From NCBI GenBank assembly GCA_029863605.1, contig JAOTVB010000002.1:248001-312000 (forward strand): a stretch of 64,000 nucleotides of DNA, written 5' to 3'. Shown here piece by piece: positions 51,940-62,337 of this stretch. Both the position numbers and the translations under genes were made by a program. The notes beneath the pieces were generated by a model. That model was given only the letters and a program-made list of their open reading frames with translations. It had not been told where the DNA came from and did no database searches. Each line of letters opens with the position of its first letter. The stretch's first letter is position 1. This DNA is from Myxococcales bacterium (GTDB taxonomy: Bacteria > Myxococcota_A > Polyangia > Polyangiales > Houyiibacteriaceae).

Positions 51940-53658
51940 GTGGAGCCAACGGACTCCACTCTCCCAAATCCACTTCCGAAACGAGTCTCCGAGTACCACG
52001 TCCGGCCCGCGGACGAGCTGGCCTCTGAAACGCTTGCAAGCGCATGCGACCTCGGTGCGACGGCCGCGCAGGTCTTGCTCCATCGCGGCATCGTAGATGT
52101 CGATGAAGCTAAGACCTTCCTCGATGCCACGCTCCATGGGCTGAGCACGCCAGAGTCGATGGCGGACCGCGCGATCGCAGCCGACCGACTGTGCCGTGCC
52201 ATTCGCAAGGGCGAGCGCATCATCGTGTTCGGTGACTACGATGTCGATGGAACGACCTCGGCCCTGATTCTCACTGAAGTCATCCAAGCGCTGGGCGGCG
52301 ACGCCCAAACCCTAATCGCGGATCGATTCCGCGGTGGATACGGGCTGAGTGACCCTGCGCTCGATCGATGTCTGGCAGAGAGCCCGGCGTTGATCGTGAC
52401 CTGCGATTGCGGTTCGAGCGACCACGAGCGGATCGGCCGGGCCAACTCCCTCGGCGTCGACGTGATCGTCGTCGACCACCACCTCGTGCCGGAAGAGACG
52501 CTTCCCGCTTTCGCATTCCTCAATCCGCATCGGCCCCAATGCGGCTTCGCATACAAGGGTCTTTGCAGCGCCGGCCTTGCCTTCTCTCTCGGGGCTGCAC
52601 TTCGGACCGAGTTGAAAGCGAAGCTCGACCTACGCGCCTGGCTCGACTTGGTCGCCATCGGGACCATCGCTGATCTTGCGCCTCTCACTAGCGACAACAG
52701 GCGGTTGGTTCGTGCGGGGCTCAAAGCACTCGGGTCATCGCGCGCGAGGCCGGCGTTTCATGCGCTTCGCCAACTGACGAAGCTTCGCGAGTCTGCCATG
52801 CTCACCTCCCGAGATGTCGCGTTTCGCTTCGCGCCGCGGCTCAATGCGCCAGGCCGCCTGGGCGAGGCCGAGCTGACCCTGCGATTTCTGCAAGCCAAGA
52901 CATTGCGTGACGCATGGAACCTCGTCGAAGAGGTCGAACGCAAGAACGACGAACGAAAATCGTTGGCTCATCGGGCGACCGAGGAGGCATGCGACCAGGT
53001 TCGCGAATTGTACGGCGAAGTGCCAACGACCAGCATCGTCGTCGCGAGCGATGAGTGGCACCGTGGTGTCGTCGGTATCGTGGCGGCACGATTGGTCGAT
53101 GCCTTCGGTGTCCCGGCCGTCGTCGTCGGGTTCGATGGCGATCACGGTCACGGCAGTGTGCGGACGATCGGCGGATTCGATGCGTACGGCGCGCTCGCAC
53201 GCTGTGCCGAGGACCTCACCGCATGGGGGGGACACCGCGCGGCGGCAGGTCTCTCGGTTGCCAAAGGAAAGCTGGAGTCGTTTCGCGCCTCGTTTTCCGA
53301 AGTGAGTTTCGAGCCGGCGGTAGCGGGCGAGGGGGCTTCGATCGATGTGGAGCTCGGGGGCGTCTATCGGGTCCCCACCCTCAACGATCTCGTTCGGCTC
53401 GGTCCGTTTGGAGAGGGCAATCCCGCGCCGAAATTCCTGCTCAACGCGGGGGTCGTCGAGGCTACGGCGGTGGGCCAAGACGGCTCCCATGCCAAGCTTC
53501 GATTGCGGATCGGTGAAGACTCGGTGCGCGCGTTTGCGCCCGGCATGTTCTCACGCATCAAAGGGCAGGAGAACGTTCGAATCGTTGGGGAGTTTCAACC
53601 CGACCATTGGGTCGGTGGTCACGCGGTCGAGCTGCTCGTCACCGACATCTTGTCCTAG
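51940..53658 (+). CDS. recJ: Single-stranded-DNA exonuclease RecJ
   Basis: 572 aa from GTG 51940. DHH-family motifs: FGDYDVDGTTS (98-107), TCDCGSS (154-160) and VVDHH (177-181), then GTIADLAPL, RFAPRLNAPGRL and the DHHA1 motif GGHRAAAG, followed by an OB domain. A 5'-3' exonuclease used in repair and recombination. secD-secF-recJ is a common order. Its TAG stop overlaps the stop of the convergent enoyl-CoA hydratase gene in the palindrome CTAG. Confidence 0.95.
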   Translation: MEPTDSTLPNPLPKRVSEYHVRPADELASETLASACDLGATAAQVLLHRGIVDVDEAKTFLDATLHGLSTPESMADRAIAADRLCRAIRKGERIIVFGDYDVDGTTSALILTEVIQALGGDAQTLIADRFRGGYGLSDPALDRCLAESPALIVTCDCGSSDHERIGRANSLGVDVIVVDHHLVPEETLPAFAFLNPHRPQCGFAYKGLCSAGLAFSLGAALRTELKAKLDLRAWLDLVAIGTIADLAPLTSDNRRLVRAGLKALGSSRARPAFHALRQLTKLRESAMLTSRDVAFRFAPRLNAPGRLGEAELTLRFLQAKTLRDAWNLVEEVERKNDERKSLAHRATEEACDQVRELYGEVPTTSIVVASDEWHRGVVGIVAARLVDAFGVPAVVVGFDGDHGHGSVRTIGGFDAYGALARCAEDLTAWGGHRAAAGLSVAKGKLESFRASFSEVSFEPAVAGEGASIDVELGGVYRVPTLNDLVRLGPFGEGNPAPKFLLNAGVVEATAVGQDGSHAKLRLRIGEDSVRAFAPGMFSRIKGQENVRIVGEFQPDHWVGGHAVELLVTDILS

Positions 53659-54440
53659 CGCCCCTTCCACTCGGGCTCGCGTTTCTGGAAGAACGCGGCG
53701 AGGCCCTCTTTGGCGTCCTCGGTGTTCAGCAGCGCATAAAGCTGCTCGCGGAGATAGGGCAGCGCCTTTTCGGCCGGCATCCTGCGTTGCTGGTTGTAGG
53801 CATGGAGACCCATCCGCATCGCCAGTGGAGATCGCTTAGCGAGCTCGGTGGCGAGCTCGGCAACGCGTGCGTCGAGTTGGTCGTCGGGCACCACCTCGGT
53901 CACCAGTCCGATCTCTTTGGCCTTGGCTGCCGAGATCCTTTCGCCCAAGAGCATGAGATTGAGCAGGTCGCGGGGCTGAATCACCCGTCGGAGAACGGCC
54001 ATGATCATCATGGGAAAGAGCCCGCGCTTGATCTCCGGCGTCGCGAAGATCGCACTTTCGCAGGCCACCACGAAGTGACAGCAGGCGACGATGCCCATCG
54101 CGCCGCCCATCGCATAGCCGGGCACTCGCGCGATGATCGGCTTGTCGAGCCGATCGAACCGCAGGAGCAGGTCGTCGAACTCGCCCTTCTTCTCGAGCTT
54201 GCCTCGGTCGGAGCTCATACCCTTGAGGTCTGCCCCCGCGCTGAATGCATTGCCGGCGCCGGTGAGAACGATGACCCGCACGTCGTCCGCTTCTTCAGCG
54301 TCATCGAGCGCCCACAAAAGCTCGTTGACCAGCGCTTGGCTCAGAGGGTTCTTCTTTTCTGGCCGATTGAACGTGAGGGTCACGACATGGCCTTCCTGCC
54401 GTACGAGCAGGGCTTCGAATTCGCGATCGCCGATCGGCAT
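53655..54440 (-). CDS. Enoyl-CoA hydratase/isomerase family protein
   Basis: 261 aa from ATG 54440, the start that matches the family (an earlier frame reaches 54494). Crotonase fold motifs: LTFNRPEKKNPLSQ, GNAFSAGADLKGM (oxyanion hole) and YAMGGAMGIVACCHFVVA, then PEIKRGLFP, where the Glu may be catalytic. It could act in beta-oxidation or in leucine/carnitine-like pathways; the substrate is unknown. Convergent with recJ, stops overlapping by four bases. Confidence 0.9.
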   Translation of the reverse strand: MPIGDREFEALLVRQEGHVVTLTFNRPEKKNPLSQALVNELLWALDDAEEADDVRVIVLTGAGNAFSAGADLKGMSSDRGKLEKKGEFDDLLLRFDRLDKPIIARVPGYAMGGAMGIVACCHFVVACESAIFATPEIKRGLFPMMIMAVLRRVIQPRDLLNLMLLGERISAAKAKEIGLVTEVVPDDQLDARVAELATELAKRSPLAMRMGLHAYNQQRRMPAEKALPYLREQLYALLNTEDAKEGLAAFFQKREPEWKGR

Positions 54441-54560
54441 GGACCGATTCTCCGGTGCGACCGCAGTGAATTCAAGGCAAACCGCAGCACCCATAACTTC
54501 CGGGAGTTGCCGGCTTTTCGGTGGACGTGTAAGGTCCTAGGGAGTCGGGCCGGAGGGGAA

Positions 54561-55172
54561 TTGAGCTGGCAGCGCATCGGTTGTGGAGTCGCATTCGCAG
54601 TGATCTTGTCGCTGTCGGCGTCCTCGCGCGTGGCCCACGCCCAGGCGCTCCCGTCCGATACCATCCGTGCGACGCCTAAGGCTACGATCGGCCTGGGGCT
54701 GGTGGGCGCGGAGCTCGGTCTCATCATTCCGGCGGCTGCGGGTCTCACCGACCCATGGGCGCTGACGGTGTTCCCCGTCGTCGGGGCTGCGGGTGGCGCG
54801 CTCGCCGGATACTTCGCCCTCGACAAGCCCGGTCGTGAAAAGGGCTCCGTAGCTGCGCTCGTGGTTGGGCTCGCAGGGGTTATCCCTGCGATCCTCGTGA
54901 CCGTGAAGGGCGTGCGTAAAGAACGACAGGAGGCCTACGAGCCGCCGACGATCGAGGTCCGGAGCGACAAAGACCAGCGGGCCCTCGAGCTCGTCGAAGC
55001 TGGCCCGGGATTGCTTCGCCGGTCTCGCTCGGGGCTTCGTATCTCCATGCCAGGGGTGTCGTTCAGTCGAGGTGCGATACTCGATGCCGAAACCGCCCAG
55101 CTCGGAGGCCGTCTCGGCGGCTTGAAGGGCCGCACGGAGATGCGGCTTTCCCTCGCGTCGGGTGTGTTCTAG
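54561..55172 (+). CDS. Exported membrane protein of unknown function
   Basis: 203 aa from TTG 54561, four bases after GGAGG. A signal peptide (FAVILSLSASSRVAHAQ) is followed by two hydrophobic, Gly-rich helices (ATIGLGLVGAELGLIIPAAAG and VAALVVGLAGVIPAILVT) and a charged C-terminal 90 residues. I recognise no domain. It is divergent from the enoyl-CoA hydratase gene and nine bases upstream of tilS, so the two may be co-transcribed. A long open frame runs on leftward but is only the mirror of the hydratase gene. Confidence 0.7.
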   Translation: MSWQRIGCGVAFAVILSLSASSRVAHAQALPSDTIRATPKATIGLGLVGAELGLIIPAAAGLTDPWALTVFPVVGAAGGALAGYFALDKPGREKGSVAALVVGLAGVIPAILVTVKGVRKERQEAYEPPTIEVRSDKDQRALELVEAGPGLLRRSRSGLRISMPGVSFSRGAILDAETAQLGGRLGGLKGRTEMRLSLASGVF

Positions 55173-55181
55173 CGTCCGTTG

Positions 55182-56144
55182 ATGCTCACCTCCACGGTGC
55201 GACGTACCCTCCGCGAGCGCGCGCTCGTCGAGGCGGGAGACCACGTGCTGGTCGCGTGCTCCGGAGGGCCTGATTCGACCGCGCTGCTGCACGTGCTCCA
55301 TCGGCTCCGAGCCGACTCGGGGGTCACGCTGTGTGCCGCGTCGATCGACCATGCCCTCCGAGCAGAGTCCGGGTCGGAGGTGGCGCAGGTCGGTAACTTC
55401 GCCGGGGCCTTGGGAATTCCGTTTCGGTCGGCTCGCATCCAAGTGGCCAAAGAGGAGGCATCGATTCAAGCACGCGCCCGGGAGCTTCGCTACCAGGCGC
55501 TTCACGACATCGCGCGTGAGATGAAAGCAACGCGCATCGCCGTTGGACATACCCAAGACGACCAGGCCGAAACCGTGCTCTCACGGATGCTTCGGGGTGC
55601 TGGCCTTCGAGGCCTCAGCGGGATCGAGGCACGCAGAGCCGACGGGGTGATCCGCCCGCTTTTCGATTGTCGCCGCGCCGACGTCCTCGCTTATGCCGAA
55701 GAACGAAGCCTTCCCTTCATCGAAGACCCCTCGAACCACCAACGCGCGTATGAACGGGTTCGGATCCGGCACGAGGTCATGCCAACGCTTTTCGAGGAAG
55801 ATGCCCGCGTCGTCGAGCATCTATGCGCGATCGCAGACGAGGCCGCCGAGCTCAACGCTGCGCTCGATGCCGAAGTGCCCGAGCTCCCAGCCTCCGGAGA
55901 CCGATCGTTCGTGGCCGATCGAGTGGCGCGCCTTGCGCCGCCGCTGCGGGTGCGGTGGCTTCGGCTCTGGTTGGCTCGAGAAACGGGATTAACCCCTACC
56001 CGGAGCCACTTAACGGAAGTGGGGCGACTTCTTACGGCTCCCGGTGAGGTCCTGCTAGGATCTGGCTGGTCCATTCGCCGCGACGGTGATGGGCTTTTGT
56101 TGGAATATCGTGAGCATCGACGGACGCGCAGCACGCCCCTCTGA
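55182..56144 (+). CDS. tilS: tRNA(Ile)-lysidine synthetase
   Basis: 320 aa from ATG 55182, short compared with E. coli TilS (432 aa); the C-terminal domain is reduced, as in several other lineages. N-type ATP pyrophosphatase P-loop SGGPDS (27-32), IDHALRAES, GHTQDDQAETVLSR and RIRHEVMP. It changes C34 of the CAU isoleucine tRNA to lysidine so that it reads AUA; a candidate substrate tRNA is at 45680. ftsH follows after a hairpin-containing gap of 110 bp. Confidence 0.93.
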   Translation: MLTSTVRRTLRERALVEAGDHVLVACSGGPDSTALLHVLHRLRADSGVTLCAASIDHALRAESGSEVAQVGNFAGALGIPFRSARIQVAKEEASIQARARELRYQALHDIAREMKATRIAVGHTQDDQAETVLSRMLRGAGLRGLSGIEARRADGVIRPLFDCRRADVLAYAEERSLPFIEDPSNHQRAYERVRIRHEVMPTLFEEDARVVEHLCAIADEAAELNAALDAEVPELPASGDRSFVADRVARLAPPLRVRWLRLWLARETGLTPTRSHLTEVGRLLTAPGEVLLGSGWSIRRDGDGLLLEYREHRRTRSTPL

Positions 56145-56199
56145 CCTGAGGATCGACCCACGGTTGCCAAATCGTGTCCGGAGCCTCACAAAGAGTGAA

Positions 56200-56213
56200 G
56201 GGGCAAGTGCCCC
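56200..56213 (+). terminator. Small hairpin GGGGC-AAGT-GCCCC between tilS and ftsH
   Basis: Five pairs and a four-base loop, 42 bp before ftsH, no T run after it. Weak terminator or leader element. Confidence 0.3.
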
Positions 56214-56254
56214 ATGCTAGCCCGGAGTAAGTTCCAAGCGTCCTGCTTAAGCCT

Positions 56255-58204
56255 ATGAAACAAAGCCAAAAAACACTGCTCTTCTGGGTCCTCGTGATCC
56301 TGATGTGCATCGTGATATTCAATTTCGTCGCTCGCGAGGAACAGCCGCGGAGCGTGCCGTTCAACGAGTTCATCAGTCAAGTGACTGACGGCAACGTCAA
56401 GAAGGTCAAGATCCGACCGCAAGACAAGCTCGGTGAATACACCTATTGGCTGAAGACCGACGACGAGAGCGCGCCCGCCAGCGGCAACCGTGCGGCCCGC
56501 TCCGAAAAGGTCACCGTCGGGATCATGGGGGAGGAGACCAACCAAAAGCTTCTCGATGGCAAGGTGAGCGTCGAGTACCTGCCCGAGGATGAAAACAGCT
56601 TTTGGAAGAGCTTCGCCGTGGCCTGGCTTCCGATGATCTTTCTCGTCGGCATCCTGTTGTTCTTCATGCGCCAACTGCAGGCGTCGGGCGGCAAAGCGAT
56701 GAGCTTTGGCAAGTCGCGCGCCCGCTTGCTGAACGAATCTCAAAACAAAGTTACATTCACCGACGTCGCCGGCATCGACGAGGCCAAGGACGACTGCGAA
56801 GAGATCATCGCATTCCTAAAAGACCCGAAGAAATTCCAACGCCTGGGGGGTCGTATTCCCAAGGGCGTACTCCTGATGGGGGCCCCAGGCACGGGTAAGA
56901 CGTTGCTGGCGCGCGCGATCGCCGGGGAAGCGGGGGTGCCGTTCTTCAGCATTTCTGGTTCGGACTTCGTCGAGATGTTCGTCGGGGTCGGTGCCTCACG
57001 CGTTCGTGATCTGTTCGAGCAGGGCAAGAAGCACGCTCCATGCATCATCTTCATCGACGAGATCGATGCCGTCGGCCGGCACCGTGGCTCGGGTCTCGGC
57101 GGCGGACACGATGAGCGCGAGCAGACGCTGAACCAGCTTCTCGTCGAGATGGACGGGTTCGAGTCGAGCGAGGGTGTCATCATCATCGCCGCCACCAATC
57201 GCCCCGACGTTCTCGACCCGGCGATCTTGCGTCCCGGTCGTTTCGACCGACGCATCATCGTTCCGCGGCCCGACCTCAACGGCCGTCAGGGCATCCTCGC
57301 GGTTCACACCCGCCGGGTTCCACTGGGCGACGACGTTCAGCTAGGCATCATTGCACGCGGGACCCCTGGTTTCTCCGGGGCCGACCTCGAGAACCTAGTC
57401 AACGAGGCGGCGCTTCTGGCGGCACGCCAAGACAAGGATTTGGTGTCGATGGCCGACTTTGAGATGGCCAAGGACAAGGTCATGATGGGCTCCGAGCGGC
57501 GCTCGATGGTCATCAGCGAGCACGAGCGCAAGACGACCGCGTATCACGAGGCAGGCCACACCCTGGTCGCCTGGATGCTCCCGAACCACGACCCGATCCA
57601 CAAGGTTACGATCATACCGCGTGGGCCTGCGCTAGGTCTCACCATGGCGCTTCCCGAGGAAGACCGTCAGAGCTATAGCGCCGAGTGGATTCGGGACCGG
57701 ATCGCAATGGCCCTGGGTGGAAGGCTCGCCGAAGAGGTCGTCTTCGGGCAGCTCACGACCGGCGCCGCCGACGACTTCAAAAAGGCCACCCAGCTCGCCC
57801 GCTCGATGGTGACCGAGTGGGGGATGAGCACCCGCCTCGGCCCACTGTCTTACGTCGAGAAAGAGGAGACCGGATTCCTCGGTCAGAGCTACCACAAGGA
57901 TTACTCCGAGGAGACCGCGAAGGAGATCGACGACGAGGTGCGCCGCATCATCAACGCGCAATACGACCGTGCCAAGATTGTCCTCGAGGGCCATCGCGAG
58001 AAGCTCGATGCCATCGCCGAGGCATTGCTCGAGCGTGAGACCCTGGGCCGCGACGAAATCGAAGCGATCATGGCCGGGGAGGAGCTCCCGCCACCGGTCA
58101 TCGTGAGCGTTCCCACCTACGCGGAGAAGCGCCGCGAAAGCGAAGAAAAGCGAAAGGGCGCGATTTTTCAGCCGCGTCCGCGCGAGGTCCCCAGCGCTGG
58201 GTAA
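56255..58204 (+). CDS. ftsH: ATP-dependent zinc metalloprotease FtsH
   Basis: 649 aa. Two membrane helices (about 7-25 and 122-140) around a periplasmic loop, AAA domain with Walker A GAPGTGKT (209-216), Walker B IFIDE (265-269) and arginine-finger region RPGRFDR, then the peptidase site HEAGH (431-435). It degrades misfolded membrane proteins and short-lived regulators such as sigma-32; an RpoH-type sigma factor is in this window. The folP ATG overlaps its TAA stop (TAATG). Confidence 0.97.
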   Translation: MKQSQKTLLFWVLVILMCIVIFNFVAREEQPRSVPFNEFISQVTDGNVKKVKIRPQDKLGEYTYWLKTDDESAPASGNRAARSEKVTVGIMGEETNQKLLDGKVSVEYLPEDENSFWKSFAVAWLPMIFLVGILLFFMRQLQASGGKAMSFGKSRARLLNESQNKVTFTDVAGIDEAKDDCEEIIAFLKDPKKFQRLGGRIPKGVLLMGAPGTGKTLLARAIAGEAGVPFFSISGSDFVEMFVGVGASRVRDLFEQGKKHAPCIIFIDEIDAVGRHRGSGLGGGHDEREQTLNQLLVEMDGFESSEGVIIIAATNRPDVLDPAILRPGRFDRRIIVPRPDLNGRQGILAVHTRRVPLGDDVQLGIIARGTPGFSGADLENLVNEAALLAARQDKDLVSMADFEMAKDKVMMGSERRSMVISEHERKTTAYHEAGHTLVAWMLPNHDPIHKVTIIPRGPALGLTMALPEEDRQSYSAEWIRDRIAMALGGRLAEEVVFGQLTTGAADDFKKATQLARSMVTEWGMSTRLGPLSYVEKEETGFLGQSYHKDYSEETAKEIDDEVRRIINAQYDRAKIVLEGHREKLDAIAEALLERETLGRDEIEAIMAGEELPPPVIVSVPTYAEKRRESEEKRKGAIFQPRPREVPSAG

Positions 58205-59061
58205 TGACGGAGGTTCTGATGCCGGAGCTGTGGGGTGTCATCAATGTGACGCCAGATTCATTCAGCGACGGTGGCAGGTTCCTCGACACCCAGGCCGCGA
58301 TTGCTCACGGCAAAAGGCTCCTCGAAGAGGGAGCGGATGTGCTCGATGTGGGTGGCGAGTCGTCGAGGCCCGCCGGGAACACGTATGGCGCCGGTTTTAC
58401 GACCGTTTCGGCCACGGAGGAGATCGCCCGAGTCGTCCCCGTGATCGAGCAGCTCGCCGGAGAGCTTCGAGCCCGGGTCTCGATCGACACGGTCAAGCCC
58501 GAGGTCGCAGAAGCGGCCCTCGGGGCTGGTGCCTCGATCGTGAATGACGTGCGCTGCGCACAAAACCCGGCGCTGGCCGAGGTGGCCGCCGCTGCCGGGG
58601 CCGAATACGTCGTGATGCACAACCGCGGCCACGGTGAGGTCCGACCCCCTCACACCAGCTACGAAGACGTCGTTTCGGAGGTGCTCGAGGAGCTTCTCGA
58701 GGCTGCTCGACGGGTCGAGGCGGCGGGCGTTCCCCGAGCTTCGATCTGGCTGGACCCGGGCCTCGGCTTCGCCAAGACGACTTGGCAGACCGTCGCGCTT
58801 CTAAGATCTCTTGGGCGTTTTCCAAAGAGCGGATACCGTGTACTTGTGGGGCCTTCTCGGAAATCCTTCATCAGCGAGCTTGCGCCCAACCCGAGCGGCG
58901 GGGCACCTTCGGCCGATGACCGCCTCGGGGGGACCGCGGCGGCCGTCGCGCATTGCGTCGCAGCTCGGGTAGACGCCGTGCGAGCCCACGATGTCCGCGT
59001 GATGCGTCAGCTCATCGACGTGATGAACGCGCTCACCAAACCCGCCGAGGGGGCACCATGA
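58204..59061 (+). CDS. folP: Dihydropteroate synthase
   Basis: 285 aa. Motifs LWGVINVTPDSFSDGGRF, GADVLDVGGESSRPAG, SIDTVKPEVA, VNDVR and RVLVGPSRKSFI mark DHPS, which joins pABA to the pterin in folate synthesis and is the sulfonamide target. ATG 58204 overlaps the ftsH stop; ATG 58219 is an alternative. The end overlaps cdaA (ATGA), so ftsH-folP-cdaA-cdaR is one operon. Confidence 0.95.
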   Translation: MTEVLMPELWGVINVTPDSFSDGGRFLDTQAAIAHGKRLLEEGADVLDVGGESSRPAGNTYGAGFTTVSATEEIARVVPVIEQLAGELRARVSIDTVKPEVAEAALGAGASIVNDVRCAQNPALAEVAAAAGAEYVVMHNRGHGEVRPPHTSYEDVVSEVLEELLEAARRVEAAGVPRASIWLDPGLGFAKTTWQTVALLRSLGRFPKSGYRVLVGPSRKSFISELAPNPSGGAPSADDRLGGTAAAVAHCVAARVDAVRAHDVRVMRQLIDVMNALTKPAEGAP

Positions 59062-59984
59062 TCGAAGTGCTCACCGGTGCGTTGAGTCAGCTCGTCAACG
59101 GCTTCGTTGGTTTCTTTCAGCGTGGGGCCTGGGACGTGCTCCACGACTGCCTCGACATCGGCTTGGTTGCCGTTCTGATCTACTGGGCTTTGGTGATCCT
59201 ACGCGGCACGCGCGCCATGCAAGTCGCCATCGGGCTTTGCCTCGTCTTCGTGGGTTACCTCTTCGCGCGACGCGTGGGATTGGTGACGGTGACCACGATC
59301 TTGGACTCGGTCTTGGCTTATCTCGCCGTGATCGTCGTGATCATCTTTCAGTCCGACATTCGTCGCGCACTGGCACGAATGGGTCGGCGGCCGCTGCTTC
59401 GTGGGCAACGCACCGCCAAGGAAACGCAAACCATCGAGGAAGTGATCAAGGCAGCTGGCACGCTCGCCCAAAAACGCATCGGTGCCCTCGTTGCTTTCGA
59501 GCGAAGTGCCGCTCTCGACGAGTTCATCGAACGCGGATCCGAGGTCGATGCCCGAGTGAGCAAAGAGCTGCTGCACAGCATCTTCGTGCCTAGCTTCGAA
59601 AACCCGATGCACGATGGCGCCGTCGTCATTCGCGAAGGACGCGTCTGGCAAGCTGGGGTGTTCTTGCCGATGGCTGGCACCGCCGGCGGGGACCGAACGC
59701 TCGGCGCACGCCACCGGGCCGGGCTCGGCATCACCGAGGAGACCGACGCCGTCGTCATCGTCGTGAGTGAAGAGCGGGGCGCGATTTCGCTGTGCTTCGA
59801 CGGCAATATCGTCCGCAATCTCGATGTGACTTCCCTTCGAGATGCTCTTTACGGCCTGTTTTACGCGCCAAAACCCGCTCGCAGGAAGTCCGACCGACGG
59901 AGCACGGCCGTACCCCCGGAGCCCGCTCGCGCCCCGAGTCAAGATGCTGTGCTCTCGGTCGGCAAGGCTGAGGAGACCTCGTGA
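59058..59984 (+). CDS. cdaA: Diadenylate cyclase (cyclic-di-AMP synthase, CdaA type)
   Basis: 308 aa from ATG 59058 (ATGA overlap with folP). Three membrane helices in the first 95 residues, then the DAC domain: DGA motif Asp186 in MHDGAVVI, RHR motif 218-220 in GARHRAGLG, and SEERGAISL. It makes c-di-AMP from two ATP. The C-terminal 40 residues are a basic, probably disordered tail. The cdaR-like gene overlaps its stop (GTGA), and glmM is nearby, as in the widespread cdaA-cdaR-glmM cluster. Confidence 0.95.
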   Translation: MIEVLTGALSQLVNGFVGFFQRGAWDVLHDCLDIGLVAVLIYWALVILRGTRAMQVAIGLCLVFVGYLFARRVGLVTVTTILDSVLAYLAVIVVIIFQSDIRRALARMGRRPLLRGQRTAKETQTIEEVIKAAGTLAQKRIGALVAFERSAALDEFIERGSEVDARVSKELLHSIFVPSFENPMHDGAVVIREGRVWQAGVFLPMAGTAGGDRTLGARHRAGLGITEETDAVVIVVSEERGAISLCFDGNIVRNLDVTSLRDALYGLFYAPKPARRKSDRRSTAVPPEPARAPSQDAVLSVGKAEETS

Positions 59985-60940
59985 GCGCTTGGCTTGACGG
60001 GCTTCAAGCGGTCCGCTTCTTTTTCACCGAGAACCTCGGCCTCAAGGCAGGCGCGCTCGGAGTCGCCATCTTGATGTTCTCCCTCGTCCATGGGGCGGAG
60101 GACATGGAAAGAAATGTCTATATCGACGTAGTGGTTCAGCCGCCCCCGGATGCCGAGGACATGATCCTGGTGACCGACATTCCCGATCGGGTTCGCGTGC
60201 GACTCAGGGGTAGCCGTGCCCGGCTAAACGCAATCCGCCAGGAGAATTTGCCCCCGGCCGATGTAGAGCTCAAGACGGTCGAAGAGCCACGGTACTACTT
60301 CGAGAAAGAGGCTTTTGATCTGCCCGCCGGTGTCACCGTAGTGGGTGTGGTGCCGCCGTCGCTCGCGTTCAAATGGGTCCCGCAAGCGACTCGCGAGCTT
60401 CCCGTGGAATTGCTCTTCGATGGAGAGCTCTCCGACGACCTCGAGTGGGGCGCGGAGGCCGAGGTGTTTCCGCCAAAGGTTGGTGTGAAAGGCCCGCGCG
60501 ACGTCGTGAACTCGATGAGGACGGTGAGAGCCATGGAGATCGATGTATCCGCGCTCGGAGCCGGCGTGATCCAACGGGACATCCCCCTGGTTGGGGCGCC
60601 CGCGAACACCACATTCGAGACGCTGTCCGTCCTCGTAACGCTGCGCGTACAGGCCAAAATGTCCGAACGCGTTCTGTCACCACTTCGCGTCGACGCGGAA
60701 GGTGCCATACCTCAATCCCTGCGACCCAGGGCGGTTACCGCTCGCATCCGTGGTCCGCAGAGCATCGTCGACCAGCTCAACCCCGCTTCGGTGCTCGCTG
60801 TCGTCAATCTGGGCGCGCTCGAGCCTCAAAAAGGTAACTTCCGTGTTCCCGTCGAGCTTCGGGGTCTTCCGGACGGCGTCGAGGCCATCGAGATTACGCC
60901 GAACGAGGTCACGGTCGCGCTCGAGGAGGGCGGCAACTAG
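59981..60940 (+). CDS. cdaR: YbbR-domain protein, CdaR-like regulator of CdaA
   Basis: 319 aa from GTG 59981, overlapping the cdaA stop by four bases. One N-terminal membrane helix (KAGALGVAILMFSLVHG) and then three or so YbbR repeats of about 80 residues (FKWVPQATRELPVEL; PPKVGVKGPRDVV; RPRAVTARIRGPQSI). YbbR/CdaR proteins sit outside the membrane and modulate the partner diadenylate cyclase. Convergent with glmM, 16 bp between stops. Confidence 0.9.
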   Translation: MSAWLDGLQAVRFFFTENLGLKAGALGVAILMFSLVHGAEDMERNVYIDVVVQPPPDAEDMILVTDIPDRVRVRLRGSRARLNAIRQENLPPADVELKTVEEPRYYFEKEAFDLPAGVTVVGVVPPSLAFKWVPQATRELPVELLFDGELSDDLEWGAEAEVFPPKVGVKGPRDVVNSMRTVRAMEIDVSALGAGVIQRDIPLVGAPANTTFETLSVLVTLRVQAKMSERVLSPLRVDAEGAIPQSLRPRAVTARIRGPQSIVDQLNPASVLAVVNLGALEPQKGNFRVPVELRGLPDGVEAIEITPNEVTVALEEGGN

Positions 60941-60956
60941 AGCCACAATCTCGTGA

Positions 60957-62330
60957 CTAAGGCGCGGGGGTCGCTTCGAGCTCGCGCTCTGCTTGGGATG
61001 CGATGTCTTGGGCCATGGCCTGGATGCGGTCCTCCTTGGGGCCCTCGATCATGACTCGCAGCTTAGGCTCGGTTCCGCTCCAGCGGACGAGCACACGGCC
61101 GCTCTTGCCGAGCGCCTTCTTCGCGAGCGCGATGGCGTGGGTCGTCTTGGGGAGCTCCTCGAGAGGGCGTCGGCCCGGCAACGTGACGTTGACCAGCACC
61201 TGGGGGACCCTTTCCATCACTTGCGATGCGAGCTCCGAGAGAGGGCGTCCTTCACGAAGTACGATGGCGAGCACCTGCATCGCCGCTACGAGCCCATCGC
61301 CCGTCGTTGCATGATCGAGAAAGATCAGATGTCCCGACTGCTCGCCGCCGAAGTTCAGACCACGCCTGCGCATGGTCTCGACGACATAGCGATCACCGAC
61401 GCTGCAACGGAGCAGCTTCCCGTTGTCGTCTTCGAGCGCGCGTTCGAGGCCGAGGTTGCTCATCACAGTGGCGACGAGTGTCCGTCTGCGTAGGCGGTTC
61501 GCGCGAAGCATGCGAGTTGCGCATAGGGCCATGATCACGTCGCCGTCGATCCGATTGCCTTTTTCATCGATCATGATGACGCGATCTGCATCGCCGTCGA
61601 GGGCGATGCCGAGGTCTGCATGGCGCCGCCGCACCTCTTTGGCGCACGTTTCGGGGTGTAAGGCTCCCACGCGATGGTTGATGTTCTTTCCGTCGGGCTT
61701 TACCCCGATCGCATGAGTCGTAGCGCCGAGCTCGGAGAACACGAGCGGCGCCGTGCGGTACGCAGCACCGTGAGCGGCATCGACCACGATTCGCACGCCC
61801 TCGAGCGTGAGCTCATTCGGAAACGAAGCCTTGACGAAAGCCACGTAGCGTCCCGGCGCATCATCGAGGCGCTCGGCACGACCCACCCTCGTTTTGGTGG
61901 GGCGGTTCTTGTCGAGCTCGGTTCCGAAGACGAGCTGCTCGACCTCGTGCTCGACTTCGTCGGCGAGCTTGAAGCCGTCTGAGCCGAAGATCTTGATCCC
62001 GTTGTCCTGGTAGGGGTTGTGCGAAGCGCTGATGACGACGCCGGCATCGGCGCGCATGCTGGTCGTGAGGTGCGCGATCGCAGGTGTCGGGAGCGGGCCT
62101 GAGAGCAGGACCTCGCCGCCTTGCGCGCAGATCCCCGAAGCAACTGCCGTCTCGAAGAGGTAGCCCGAAAGCCTCGTGTCTTTGCCGACAACGATTCGGG
62201 GGACGTGCTTCACCCGCTGGCGGGCCTGATAGGCTATTGCGGCGCCGATGCGAAAGGCGATCTCGGGAGACATATCGCCTCGGTTGGCAAGACCACGAAT
62301 GCCGTCGGTTCCAAAGAGTTTTCGGCTCAT
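60957..62330 (-). CDS. glmM: Phosphoglucosamine mutase
   Basis: 457 aa from ATG 62330 (the longer frame to 62384 overlaps the upstream gene). [10 protein letters not shown] at the N-terminus, active-site serine in SASHNP (Ser103), metal loop LDGDADR (about 243) and phosphate loop RWSGTEP near the end. It converts glucosamine-6-phosphate to glucosamine-1-phosphate for peptidoglycan and LPS. It is convergent with cdaA-cdaR rather than in line with them, and follows the TamB-like gene by seven bases. Confidence 0.96.
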   Translation of the reverse strand: MSRKLFGTDGIRGLANRGDMSPEIAFRIGAAIAYQARQRVKHVPRIVVGKDTRLSGYLFETAVASGICAQGGEVLLSGPLPTPAIAHLTTSMRADAGVVISASHNPYQDNGIKIFGSDGFKLADEVEHEVEQLVFGTELDKNRPTKTRVGRAERLDDAPGRYVAFVKASFPNELTLEGVRIVVDAAHGAAYRTAPLVFSELGATTHAIGVKPDGKNINHRVGALHPETCAKEVRRRHADLGIALDGDADRVIMIDEKGNRIDGDVIMALCATRMLRANRLRRRTLVATVMSNLGLERALEDDNGKLLRCSVGDRYVVETMRRRGLNFGGEQSGHLIFLDHATTGDGLVAAMQVLAIVLREGRPLSELASQVMERVPQVLVNVTLPGRRPLEELPKTTHAIALAKKALGKSGRVLVRWSGTEPKLRVMIEGPKEDRIQAMAQDIASQAERELEATPAP

Positions 62331-62337
62331 CCTGACT

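Noticed and set aside
53607-54560. A 521-residue open frame opposite the enoyl-CoA hydratase gene
   Set aside because: The part before 54561 has no family features and mirrors a clear crotonase-type gene on the other strand; GC-rich DNA often leaves such frames open. Only the part from 54561 has an SD and a signal peptide.
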